Position numbers and translations under genes: made by a program
Source: Plantago elongata
Taxonomy: Eukaryota; Streptophyta; Magnoliopsida; Lamiales; Plantaginaceae
DNA length: 34,070 bases
Direction: 5' to 3'
Assembly: GCA_036897095.1 (NCBI GenBank)
Contig: JAYMSP010001271.1
Location: forward strand, 1-34,070
In this document: piece by piece, positions 1 to 10,160 of the stretch
Layout of the letters: every line of letters starts with the position of its first letter
How positions within the stretch are numbered: position 1 is the stretch's first letter
The notes under the pieces: generated by a model
Seen by the model: the letters and a program-made list of their open reading frames with translations, nothing else
Databases searched by the model: none
Told to the model about the DNA's origin: nothing

Positions 1-30
1 TATATATATATATTTATATATATATATATA
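1..30. repeat. (TA)n simple repeat at window edge
   Basis: The first 30 bases are an almost pure TA dinucleotide run with one extra T interrupting it. It is cut by the window edge, so its full length is unknown. Confidence 0.9.
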
Positions 31-1749
31 ACTACAATATATCAGTTAAAATTTTTAAAAATTGGAGAGGAAGAAAAGGAATTAACTCGTTGGCACTCTC
101 ATTCAATTTATGTAAATGGTTCCTTTGCATTGTCTATTTGGTTTACTAATTATATTGGACCACCTGATTAAGGGGATATTTATCATACCGCTGGAATGGT
201 CATCTTCCCACTCAAATCGAATATTTTATAAAAAGATTTGATTTCAGTTTAAAAAGGCCCTTAAATTCTATTTAGTTAGTTCCCAAGTGAACTCATGGTT
301 GTTACCATTTACACAAGTATGGGTAAGTACCATTCACACCTCAATTATATTATTATCCATCTAGCTAAAAAAATGGGAAATAGCCTGAATAACTAGAGTA
401 ACAACATCTTTTAATTAGTAGTAATGATGATTATAATACAGTACTTGGAAAATGATGACTAGTGGTAGTATTTATCAGGGAGAGAACAAAAAAGATATTA
501 TTCATACTTTCATATTGACAAAACTTTGAGAATATAATTTTGGATACAAAATATCGACACTCTTTACATGACCTACTTTCAATTGACAACTCAGAACATA
601 TCAATATATGCTAACACCACTCTTAGTCCACAATGTAATCATATAATAGTGGTTAATGACAGCAAATTACTTTATAATACCCCAAAAAAACTACAAATTT
701 CTAGTCATTGAAATTTGTCTCCTATGCATCATAAAGCACAATGCTCTCCACTTGGTTATAAATTTAGTACATTTGAAACAAAATAAATCTTTAAAAGTTG
801 TACCAAATCGTCACATTCTTGGTCACTTTTGGATAGGTTGCAGAATCGTACGTTGGATACTCGGTTAGAAGAGTATTAAATGAGGTTTAAGTGAGTATCA
901 TTAAATAAAATTGATGGTGAATTATTAATTGTTATTGGTAAGAAGAAAGCTCCAAAATTGAAGAATGACAACCAAGTTGTAGGCATGTCACATGCGTCAT
1001 TATATGTATCTTAAAAGCGTAACCGCGGTCCGGCCACATAGTTAGGAACGTTGAAAATAACTTCATGCTACATATATAACTCAATTTAGATACCAATTGG
1101 AATAGAATTTTAGTGATATTTTTTAATTAAAATTGAATTCTTTTATAAAATAATCAATTTGGATGAAAAAATGGACACTCCAACAATATAACAAACAGGA
1201 CCTTAACCATTTTCTACCACTACTTTTTAAATAAGTTGGGTATGGGAAGATTATATATAGCTACATTTATCTTTCAAGTGAGATATAATTATATCAGGGT
1301 CTTGCCAGATTTTAATTCACATATCCAATATTAATTTACAATCTTACTGATACACATTACATTCTATATTGTATTCCATTTGAATTACCTCTTAAAAGAT
1401 TATGAATCTAGGTATTGATGATCAGTGGAGTATTAGAAAATATACACAATTAGAATCTACACATATGTACAAGTTTGTTTTATTCCTTGGGTTAATTGCA
1501 ATGAAAACCCTCCAAAAATTCACATCACAAAAAAGGACCCTAAGTCCTTCATTTATTTTGTTGAGAAACCCTTGATCACAAAACACTATTTTGATATATA
1601 TACCCTCATTTCATTGGCCGTGTGGCAGGGTGATGGTGGTGGGCAGTGGAGGAGGAGGCGGCGGGACGGTGGTGGCGGCCAACATTGAACAGTAGTAATG
1701 GAGTGTGAAAGAGAGAAGAAGATGAATAGTAGTTGGGTCTTTAATTGTA
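31..1749. other. AT-rich intergenic DNA, no gene seen
   Basis: No open frame here looks coding. The longest (656-868, plus strand, 70 codons) has no recognisable motif and ordinary AT-rich composition. The stretch is typical plant intergenic DNA. Its only clear compositional feature is the G-rich patch near 1627-1680, listed separately. Confidence 0.7.
1627..1680 (+). repeat. G-rich GGT/GGA/GGC patch
   Basis: About 54 bases consist almost entirely of GGT, GGA and GGC steps inside otherwise AT-rich DNA. The many G-pairs and a few G-triplets on the plus strand could fold as a weak two-tier G-quadruplex. It could equally be a triplet-expanded remnant of a proline-rich coding region read on the minus strand. 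No flanking coding frame supports the second reading. Confidence 0.5.
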
Positions 1750-2024
1750 TACCCCCTCCGTCCTAGTAAGAACGAAATAATTGGAAAAAATTACAGTTTT
1801 TAATAAAATATGTAGTATGTGGTTAAAAATGAGGTTGAAAAAAAATGTGTGGTGGAAAATGAGTTGTATTGTGGAGTTATTGCTAAAAATGAAAAAATGT
1901 TTCGTTTGTAATGGGACGACCAAAACGGAAATATGTTTCGTTTATAATGGGACGACCAAAACAAAAAAATATTTCGTTTGTAATGAGACGACCAAAATAT
2001 TACATATGTATGGGACGGAGGGAG
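1750..2024. mobile_element. Stowaway-like MITE, about 275 bp
   Basis: The left end carries CCCCCTCCGTCCTAGTA and the right end, read on the minus strand, carries CACTCCCTCCGTCCCATA. These form imperfect terminal inverted repeats of the CTCCCTCCGTCC type typical of plant Stowaway/Tc1-mariner MITEs. The interior is AT-rich with no transposase and holds a 36-bp tandem repeat next to the right end. A clean TA target duplication is not evident on the right side, so the outer boundary may be off by a few bases. Confidence 0.7.
1897..1998. repeat. 36-bp tandem repeat, about three copies, inside MITE
   Basis: Units start near 1897, 1933 and 1969 with an exact 36-base period. Each contains TTTCGTTTGTAATGGGACGA or a one- to two-base variant, followed by CCAAAA. 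The third unit diverges after about 1998. Because 36 is a multiple of three, all frames through it show a repeated 12-residue pattern; this is repeat structure, not a protein. Confidence 0.85.
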
Positions 2025-2235
2025 TGTTTGGGAGGGTCTTCCAATGTACTTCACCCTTCCTCTTTTAGATGAGGTAAATCGGATTGAAGGACGAATGGAT
2101 TGTTCATTTTGTTCTCGTTGGGAATAGGTTATCTATTCCTTGAGTTCGTTAATACTCTTATGATTTATTTAATATTAACTTATAAGTCCGTTAAATTTAT
2201 TTAAAAATAAATATGTTATGTAAATATATAACTAG

Positions 2236-2465
2236 TACTCCTTCTGTCTCGCTAAAAATGAAATATTTTCGACTACTACTAAAATTAAACAATTTCTATT
2301 TATAAGCAAATAACATTCACAATACAACTCATTTTTAACTACATATTATAGGGTCCACGTGTACTTTTTTTTATCTCAAACTCATTTTTAACCACATACC
2401 ACATATTTTTATTAAAGACTTATAAAATTAAATTATTTCATTATTAATGGGATAAAAAGAGAGTA
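2236..2465. mobile_element. Second, degenerate Stowaway-like MITE, about 230 bp
   Basis: The left end TACTCCTTCTGTCTCGC and the minus-strand reading of the right end TACTCTCTTTTTATCCC are imperfect inverted repeats. Both are followed inward by AATGAAATA. The ends lie at TA dinucleotides, as expected for a TA target site. The interior is AT-rich and non-coding. This copy is more decayed than the one at 1750-2024. Confidence 0.65.
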
Positions 2466-2606
2466 ATAGTTTATAAGGTAGTTAATTTAATAAGCTTGTT
2501 CATATAATTTTTTTTTGTCAGTTTACATTTATGTACCGTATCTATCAAAACTAGCTTATCATCATTTAATTTACTATATATTTCACATAGTAAATGTAAA
2601 ATAATA

Positions 2607-2633
2607 GGGACAAAAAGAGGGTAATAGTTTATA
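2607..2633 (+). repeat. Solo copy of the 2236-2465 MITE right end
   Basis: These 27 bases (GGGACAAAAAGAGGGTAATA and onward) match 2449-2475 with two mismatches, 158 bases downstream of it. The match extends past the MITE edge into TAGTTTATA. It is therefore more likely a local duplication of the MITE end plus flank than a separate insertion. Confidence 0.6.
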
Positions 2634-2912
2634 AAAATGTGGAGATAAATTTCAATTACACAATCAATTACAAGTTAGCTTATGAATTAATTTTACTAAA
2701 TAAAGTCTATATATTAATTATTGCACCCTCTATCATTTCATTCTTATTCACCATAGTTAAATTGTATACATTTTCCATACCCCTCCACACACCTCATCCT
2801 CTTCTGATAGAGATCCGAACATTCTTAAGTTGGTACATCACTACGATAGACTCCGCAAATTAACAGATAAACTTTTAGTGACTCTTACACTAGCGATTAA
2901 AATCATGCTTTG

Positions 2913-2920
2913 TATATAAA
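2913..2920 (+). promoter_or_regulatory. Candidate TATA box for the PIP5K gene
   Basis: TATATAAA lies upstream of the pyrimidine-rich leader. If used, transcription would start near 2945 and the leader would be about 850 bases, probably with an intron. Other TA-rich motifs nearby could serve instead; only the motif match supports the choice. Confidence 0.25.
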
Positions 2921-3790
2921 AAAGTATGACTTGTAATAATATAATAACAATTTAGAATAAATGGAGTTGCCAAAATGGTAAATTAGGAGCCTAAATATAA
3001 TATGAACAATAATAATAAGACAAGGTCGGAAAATTAGTGTTTGGTAATAAGCATTGAGTCCTGTCTGGCAAGAGACACCACAATAACATAAAGACACGAA
3101 TTTGAAGAAGAAGAAGAAGAAAGGCAGCATTTTTCATTTTTGATTGATTTGATCACTTCTTCACGCCCACCACGTCTTCTCCTCCTTCCATCTGTATGGC
3201 ATCTCATCACATCTAGCAACTAATCTCGGAAACTCTAAACAATCAAAACTATTTCTTTCAACTCAAAACTCATTCCATTTTTTCTTTCTCTTTTTCCTTC
3301 CTCAAAACAAAACAAAAAGCCTGTTGTTTCTCATTGGTTCATTTCGTTTCTTGTTCTTTCTACTTTTCTGGCAATCAACCAGTTTCTTCTTCTTCTTCTT
3401 CCTCTGTTCTGTTGTGTTTGTTTGTCCAAAATCTCAACACTATTTGTTTCAGAATTAACACATCCAAAAAGGCAAAAAGGAAAGGTTGTTTTTGTTTCGT
3501 TCTTGTTTTTTCTTGATTGTCTGGTTATATCTGTTTCTTTCATTCTTTACCAATCCAGCACCTTGCTTTAGTTTTTTTCCAACATACGCAACGACCCATT
3601 TCAAGAAACTACATGGAAAGTATACCCTTTTGAGGAAATGACACAGACAACAACAATCTAGCTATTGTTTGTTCATATTCTGTTTTTTGAGTTGTCGACG
3701 ACATGTTTGTTGATTTGCCTCATAGAGTTATATCCTTGATTGAAAGATTGTTTGATCTGGGCTAATAAAGTGTGGAAGGTAGAAGAGCGT
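2921..3790 (+). promoter_or_regulatory. Promoter/5' leader region of PIP5K
   Basis: This stretch has no coding frame of note. It contains a GAA run at about 3104-3121, a strongly pyrimidine-rich stretch at about 3240-3300, and a TTC/TCT run at about 3384-3402. These are common in transcribed plant 5' leaders. Several ATGs fall between about 3600 and 3790, which suggests that part of this region is a leader intron or that upstream ATGs dampen translation. Splice sites and the transcription start cannot be fixed by eye. Confidence 0.45.
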
Positions 3791-3829
3791 ATGAAAGATA
3801 ATGAACAAAGAACTCAGCGGCATTGTTAA
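3791..3829 (+). promoter_or_regulatory. 12-codon uORF overlapping the PIP5K start
   Basis: An ATG ten bases before the chosen start opens a 12-codon frame that ends at TAA 3827-3829, 28 bases inside the main coding region and in another frame. Its context is weak (C at -3). The main ATG has A at -3. Leaky scanning would therefore reach the main start, with the overlapping uORF reducing output. The arrangement is plain in the sequence; its effect is inference. Confidence 0.45.
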
Positions 3830-6800
3830 GTCCTTGGAAGCCAAGTTTAAGAAAACACAAGCGTCTGCAAAGAAAAAAGCAAACAGCATTTTCACAGCAA
3901 TGTCAGTGGCCCATGTCGATGATGATGATGATATCCTCAACCCTGGTCAGGTTTACCATGTTGACAAGTTTTTTCCCAATGGTGACGTTTACATGGGCCA
4001 ATGGGCGGATAACGCCCCGAACGGTCACGGGAAGTCTCTGTGGGTGGATGGATGTATGTACGTCGGCGATTGGTCGAAAGGGAAGACGAACGGGAAGGGT
4101 AAGTTTAGCTGGCCGTCCGGTGCCACGTATGAGGGGCAGTTCAGGAATGGGTATATGGATGGTGAAGGGACGTACACTGGTTCCACAAATGACGTGTACA
4201 AGGGCTCTTGGGTGTTTAACATGAAGCATGGTAAGGGGATTAGGCATTATCCGAATGGGGATTACTACGAGGGGCAATGGAGGCGGGGGAGGCTTGATGG
4301 CAAGGGTAGGTACCAATGGAGCAATGGGAATCAATACATTGGTCATTGGAGACACGGGCGGATGAATGGAAACGGGACGATGATTTGGTTTAGTGGGAGT
4401 CGGTATGATGGTTGTTGGGAGGAGGGGTTGCCTAAAGGGAACGGTACGTTCAGATGGGAGGATGGAAGTTTTTATGTTGGGGTTTGGAGTAAGGATCCGA
4501 AAGAGCAAAGCGGGACTTACTATCCATCCGGGGTTCAAACGGCAAGTTTTGATTGGAATCCTCAAGAACTGTACTTGGTTAACTTGGGTGAATGTAGGGT
4601 TAGTAGCGGGGAGAAGATTACGGTCTTTCCTTCTCAGAAAACGGTCAACTGGTCTTGTGAAGCGAAATCATTGCAAAAGCAGTCGGCGTGGAAGAATTAT
4701 AAAGATATTGATGCGAGATTGAGGAGAGCTTCGACAGATGGGACTCTGGGCAGTAGCGGCATAAGCGTGGGTTCAGCATCTGATTTGAGTTTGGACGGCA
4801 GTAGTGATTATTTAGGGTCTGCAAGAGAAGCGGACTCGTGTATTAGAGGTGATGGTTTAGGTGATTCACGAGGGAATAGAGGGCCTCATATGATAATAAA
4901 GCCTCCGAAAAAGCAGGGTATCACAATAGCGAAAGGACATAAGAATTATGAGCTAATGCTCAATCTGCAGCTTGGAATAAGGTATTGTCATCTTTAGGAT
5001 TCATCATGAACTGTATGTGAATGCCTCTTAGCTTTTGTGTTTAGATATTGAAAATTGAAATCCTTGGGTCCTTCTGTTGCCCATTGACTATTAGTATAAG
5101 CTTTTGGATGGTTAATTTCTAGCAGGTTTCGTTGCTGAGAATATTTATGATTCAATGAAGCTAGATTAGGACAAGAATCATTGAATCTAAAGTCTTTATG
5201 TTTCTTAGTTTAAGTTGATGTTTATAATTTACAGAATAAAGAGATATAGAGCATAAATGTAGGCTTCTTGTTCTCGAGTTGTTTGTCTTTCTATTCTTCA
5301 TAAACTTTGTACTTCAAATGGAGGAACTATAAAATTCTTAACTAATGAGTAATGGGACATTAGACATGGGTTTGTATAGTTTCAGATTTTGAACACGAAT
5401 ACTTGTACAATGTCAAATTATCTCCATGCTACTATTTGTTAAGTTTCTTCTTGTAGCTCATTTTTACCGTTATTCAGACATTCTGTAGGAAGACCTGCTC
5501 CAGCTACATCGCTTGATCTTAAAGCTTCTGCATTTGATCCAAGGGATAAAATATGGACCAGATTTCCTCCGGATGGATCAAAGCATACACCTCCTCATCA
5601 ATCATGTGAATTCAGATGGAAGGATTACTGCCCACTGGTTTTCAGGTGAGGTACTGGTGTATTGTGTTTCTGATCAACATAACACGATAATGCACAAATT
5701 AATTACAACAGATGCTTATCTCGGGTACTTTTTCTTCAGTAAGCAAATTTTTCTCAGTTACCTGTGATAATGTTTCCAGGACTCTCAGAAAACTATTCAA
5801 GGTGGATTCCGCTGATTACATGATATCCATATGCGGAAATGATGCCCTTCGGGAGCTCTCCTCACCTGGAAAAAGTGGAAGCTTCTTTTACTTGACCAAT
5901 GATGACAAGTACATGATTAAAACCATGAAAAAGTCAGAAGTGAAAGTGAGTTTCATTTTCAACTACCAACCTAAACCTGGTGACTACTTTTTGTTCCTTT
6001 GTCAAGTATAGATTTTAACACGTTGATGAGTAATTCCAGAAACCCAAATTTTTGTAGCAGGTTCTCAAAAGAATGCTTCCCGCTTATTATAATCATGTCC
6101 GGTCCTATGAAAACACTCTGGTTACAAAATTCTTTGGCCTTCATTGTGTGAAGGTGACTGGACATGCTCAAAAGAAGGTAATGGAACCGAGTTCATTCTG
6201 TTTATGAAATCTGAACAATATTAAACTTCAGTGATTGCAAAGCCTCTAATGCATGTTACTTGTGAACAGGTTAGATTTGTCATAATGGGAAATTTGTTCT
6301 GTACTGAGTACCCCATCCATAGGCGTTTTGACTTGAAAGGATCTTCTCATGGCCGCTTAACTGAAAAACCTGAATCTGAGATTGAGGCAACAACCACACT
6401 CAAGGATCTTGATTTGAACTTCATCTTCCGGCTGCAGAAGTCTTGGTTTCAACAGTTTTGCTGGTAATCTAATCGTAGACTTATATGTGAACTGCATGAA
6501 TAAATGAGTTTCCGAAATTCCCTCGTGTCTTTGTAAAATAGCTGCACCAAAATCCCCCTCTCCCCAAATTAGGAACTATTTGGCGCACAAGCACTTTCTG
6601 GATATGCATCGAAAGAAGTTTGGTGTAGAATTTTTCAACCAACGGTGAGATGTAACTCAGAGTCTTATATTAGTCTCTCATGACATTGGCTCCTGAGGAA
6701 TGAGTTTCTCTTATTAAAAAGTCTTGGGTAACATAACTGTTAAAAGTACTAGATCAAAAAACGTTGGGGGATTCAGATTTTTTAATAACCAAGTATGGCT

Positions 6801-7615
6801 GGGTATCAGCATCTTACAATGCAATAAGAAGTTCAAAGGTGCATTGGTAATGATTTGGAAATTCTAATGTGCAGGCAAGTAGACAAAGATTGTGAGTTTC
6901 TTGCACAGGAGAGAATCATGGATTACAGTCTATTAGTTGGCATTCATTTCCGAGAAGTATCGCAATCTGGTGAACCACTAAATACCAATTCCAGAGCTCC
7001 AAGTCCTACTGGTATCTTAAATATAGCCAATTGTTTCCATCACTGCTTCCCATTCTATGCTTCTTTTAATTTCCCTTTTTCACATTCCCTGAACCTATCG
7101 TGTTTGTACGTTTCCAACGAATTATGTAGGTAAAGCGAATCAAAGTAGTGAAGCTGGCACTCCCGGATTATCCAGGTCAGATTAGATATCCTTTCTGACA
7201 TTAACAAACCAGACACATTTTCACAAGTCTGCATGCAAATTGAGATGCTCATGTTAAAAGTTTCCTTCATAGTAATCTCCACCAGGTTATAATTCTGACC
7301 CAGTAACATCTTACTCTGACTTATTGCAGATCTTCTATAAGATTAGGTTCCAATATGCCAATACGAGCCGAACTAACAGTGAGAAGAAACAAAGCCGATC
7401 CACAGCTGGTTGGTGAACCTACAGGGGAGTTCTATGATGTTGTCCTAGTATTTGGCGTAATTGACATACTTCAAGATTACGATATCAGCAAAAAGCTCGA
7501 GCATGCATACAAGGCATTTCAGTATGACTCTACATCAATATCTGCAGTCGATCCCAGACTGTACTCCAAGCGTTTTCGTGACTTCATTTTCAAAATTTTC
7601 ACAGAAGACGGCTGA
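3801..7615 (+). CDS. PIP5K: Phosphatidylinositol-4-phosphate 5-kinase with MORN repeats (eight exons)
   Basis: Phosphorylates PtdIns4P to PtdIns(4,5)P2 at the plasma membrane (type I/II B plant PIP5K; N-terminus closest to the PIP5K4/5/6 group). Exons inferred: 3801-4981, 5478-5645, 5780-5945, 6061-6177, 6270-6463, 6875-7011, 7130-7175, 7330-7615; all GT-AG and phase-consistent, giving 764 residues, usual for the family. Residues 1-50 are basic then Asp-rich. Eight 23-residue MORN repeats start at Tyr64, 87, 110, 133, 156, 179, 202 and 225. The kinase domain spans about 380-760: glycine loop [10 protein letters not shown] (477-486), ATP-site Lys497 in [13 protein letters not shown] 565-569, MDYSLL 624-629, IDILQDYD 714-721, and activation-loop KKLEHAYK 724-731. 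Oddities: Trp609 replaces the usual Arg of FCRQVD, and the joint of exons 7 and 8 lacks about a dozen residues usual in homologues. Family assignment is secure; the exon 7 end is the least certain. Confidence 0.95.
4982..5477 (+). other. PIP5K intron 1 (about 496 bp)
   Basis: Donor GTATTG follows the codons for NLQLGI, and acceptor TTATTCAG precedes ACATTCTGTAGG. Joining them restores the conserved [16 protein letters not shown] segment across the split Arg codon. The intron is T-rich with no internal gene. Confidence 0.9.
6464..6874 (+). other. PIP5K intron 5 (about 411 bp)
   Basis: Donor GTAATC follows the codons for WFQQFC, and acceptor TAATGTGCAG precedes CAAGTAGACAAAG. The splice joins TG to G, making a Trp codon where homologues have Arg. 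The reading frame on both sides is conserved kinase sequence, so the intron is well supported. Nothing else is seen inside it. Confidence 0.85.
7176..7329 (+). other. PIP5K intron 7 with possible exon remnant at its 5' end
   Basis: The donor AG|GTCAGA is chosen because reading through meets TAG at 7183-7185 after Arg-Ser-Asp. The first bases of the intron, read in frame, give R-S-D-stop-I-S-F-L. This recalls the R-x-D-M-D-x-F-L stretch that follows LSR in homologues. The exon may once have run further and been cut back to this donor after a stop arose. The acceptor at 7329 (TTATTGCAG) restores SSIRLG, which is conserved. The remnant is an inference from a short match. Confidence 0.5.
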
Positions 7616-9556
7616 ACTTACACTTTGTCGGATGTCTTTATCGTGTGATTTGGGTAGATGTCAGTGTATAGTTGATAAACCCCGGGGAGGAAAAGTGAAT
7701 AAGAGAGAACTGTTTTCCCCCATGAAGCTCGGCCCTTGTGTATCATGGCGCCTTTAGCGTTGCATGCTGCTGCAGTTAGATTTTTGTTCATTCCTTGTAT
7801 TTATAGTACAGTTAGGTCGTAGGATTGGGTCAAGTTACGGGATAGAAACATGAAGATGTCCTAAGATTAATATTTTCGTACCAATTCAGCTGTCTCAGAA
7901 TTGGTCGAAGAGTCATTGGGCACGCTGTTGTACAGAGAGAAGAGAAACAATGAGAAGAGACAATGGCAATGGAATACACATTCAATAGTTCCACACAGCT
8001 GCTCATTTACTTTTTGCTGCTAGTATTTTACATTTCTCTATTCAACTTTACCTATCTAACCTTTGGCTCTTAAGTATAGGCATGCCATTCTAGGATGTCA
8101 TAAAAACGCGGCGTGTTATATTCATCTTGCATCAAATTCTTTTCCTGCACAATGTCCGTCTTTTAGAACACTGGAACTTCAGTTCTGCACGGGAACTTTC
8201 TCGTGCTTTATGCGTGAGAATTTACAGACTTGGTCATATCATCGACGTTTTAGGAATGACTGGTGTTGTTTAACAGGCAGATTGAGGAACTAAATGGCAA
8301 AAATACATTCAAAAACGAACGGACAAGATAAGGGAAGGACAGAACTGAATGTCAGAATCAAGATTCCAAGGAAAATATCAGAGGTTTGTATCTTGTTGAC
8401 TTTGGAGGAAAAGTGGGTATCCATAACTTTTTGGCTTGTCATTGCATTCTTACAAGTAAAAATATCATATCCACAAGATCATGATGACCAGTCGGCTAGT
8501 TTTCTTGAGCAAATGTCAGCATTGATTGCAATAATTTGCATTAACAATCAGAGAAAAGCTTGTATCTACGTGCTTGCATGTTATGCTTCTTGGAGATGCA
8601 AGTCAATGGAAATTAACTTGATTTATGTTTCTTTTTTTGTTGATATGAATGGTCAAAGAAGATAAGTTGATCTTGGTGTAAAGATATGATTGCTAACCAC
8701 GTCTTCTTTGAGCACATAATTGATAATTATGTGTTACCTATAGAACCCGTTAACCCTGAGAGCTACATTATGCTGATTAATAATGTTAAGCTTAGCTAGC
8801 CCAATCCGCAATCGTTAAAATTTTGGGTTTTTGTGCTTTTCACTCTCAATGGGAGTTAGACTTCTGTCAATAAAACTCATTTATAAGACTTTCTCAACAA
8901 CGAAATACATTTTATACCGAACTATAACAAGCCGAGCTAAATCTACACTCAAAGTATTCTTGAGTTTGAGCCAAGCTATGTGATACTCTCGGTTCTTCTG
9001 GTTTAACATCACTGGATATTTTGGGGTGCAGGACAGATGGGGTTCAAGACCACAAGTAGTGTCCACATTTCACCAACTTAAGTACTTCCTTTCATATATA
9101 TCTAGTATCGTCACCATTGTCATCAATGGATTGGACTTGTTAATGTCGATAAATAAGTGATTATATCAGTAAACTTTAGAATTTATAATACACTAGTAAT
9201 GTCTGGAAATGTAAATACATATTTACAGCTAAACAGACAAGTAATTTGATGGGTTTCATTACTGTACTTTTTCAAGATTAGCTGAACCTCAAGTTTATGG
9301 TCCTAACAGCGTATCCATTTACACTGACACTGCAAATAAGAACCACAGAAGATTTCTACTTCTTTGTCAGAAACTATAAACATTGGCCTGGTACCAGCCA
9401 AGATCATGGAGAAAATCCTCACAGAAAGTAGGACTATTGTATTTTTCCCGAGCAGTACTCATGGAAAGTGGAAACCATCTTGACCATGCTGCAGTGCCCT
9501 TTTCAAGTGATGTTGATGGATTTCGGACGTGGAACATGCCAGAATTGTGCCAAATA
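7616..9556. other. 3' flank of PIP5K and convergent intergenic space
   Basis: This holds the 3' UTR of the kinase gene at its left end and, at its right end on the minus strand, the 3' UTR of the gene ending at 9557. An AATAAA lies at 8869-8874, probably too far away to serve the kinase transcript. Open frames at 8063-8293 and 8294-8665 lack motifs and look like chance. On the minus strand, about 9630 down to 9367 is open for some 85 codons but lies after the stop of the minus-strand gene. Confidence 0.6.
8713..8733. repeat. Perfect 9-bp inverted repeat, 3-base loop
   Basis: CACATAATT and AATTATGTG flank GAT. A transcript in either direction could form a short AU-rich hairpin. No U-run or other functional context follows, so it is noted only as a structure. 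Confidence 0.6.
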
Positions 9557-9922
9557 TTACCATGGGTCGGACTTGTAAAAAAGGATATTTTTTTTGTCAG
9601 GTCGACTAGACCAGCCTTCCTCCATCAAGATTAGGTTGAGTCTGACAAGCAGCTTTTCAACGGCTTCTTCCTCCAAATATTTGATTGAATCTGATTGCTG
9701 CTCGGACGTAGAATCCATCTGGGAATGGTTTATCATATACAAGTACGTCAGGAAAAAGAACAAGAGAAGGGCAGTGTGCTCAAAAGAGATGTTCTACCTT
9801 TGTATCCTGATATAGCTTAAGGAACTGAAGAGACTCTTCATAAAATCCACAATGGTACAGAAGAATGGCGTAGTCTCTTATTTCATCTGGCTCGTTTGTT
9901 AATATGATAAGACGTTCACATG
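9557..9922 (-). CDS. C-terminal exons of a SirB1-N/TPR-like plant protein (partial)
   Basis: Two minus-strand exons join cleanly: 9922-9798 (acceptor TTTTTACAG; donor GTAGAA after AAG) and 9718-9557 (acceptor CATTCCCAG), with frames agreeing. The first encodes CERLIILTNEPDEIRDYAIL, then LYHCGFYEESLQFLKLYQDTK, a TPR-like helical pair. The second gives an acidic segment, then LEEEAVEKLLVRLNLILMEE, ending in DPW-stop. The pattern (ERL-L...P-E-RD-A-L-Y-G-Y-ES) recalls the TPR tail of SirB1 N-terminal/transglutaminase-like proteins, which in plants are probably plastid-targeted; this is family memory, not a search result. Only about 94 residues are visible. No upstream exon is found before the sequence changes near 10.16 kb, so the gene is either truncated or continues through a very long intron. 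Its 3' end faces the kinase gene. Confidence 0.55.
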
Positions 9923-10160
9923 CTGTAAAAAGAGCACGTGTAAATGATTAAGGACGAGCAACTCAAATTGGTCATGCACAAGATCTGAAACAACTTGTCA
10001 GGAGAAGGTGAAAGTTGTTGAACTATCCTAATAAACCAACTGCACATCTGCCATAGATCTAAATACACTTTGGTTGAGTCTGGCATCTACCGTCACTTTC
10101 AGAGGGCCTTTCTGGGGAATCTTATATCCAAACTTATAACTATGCGTCATGATTATTTAC
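9923..10160 (-). other. Intron or flank upstream of the partial TPR gene
   Basis: On the minus strand this should be the intron preceding the CERLIIL exon. No further TPR-like exon is recognisable. A minus-strand open stretch around 10110-10025 (reading KIPQKGPLKV and on) ends in a stop and matches nothing known to me. The nuclear-type sequence appears to end near 10160-10200. Confidence 0.4.

Noticed and set aside
3823-4722. Open frames overlapping PIP5K exon 1 in other frames (3823-4224 and 4393-4722 plus; 3903-4565 and 4025-4222 minus)
   Set aside because: They are shadows of the GGN-rich MORN-repeat coding sequence; only the 3801 frame carries the conserved repeats.
9367-9630. Minus-strand open stretch after the TPR gene's stop, reading GMFHVRNP...WFPLSMSTAR...
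   Set aside because: It looks protein-like, but it follows the natural DPW stop, is in another frame, has no splice acceptor and lacks a known motif. A 3' UTR by chance open, or a frameshifted extension, are both possible; the first is simpler.
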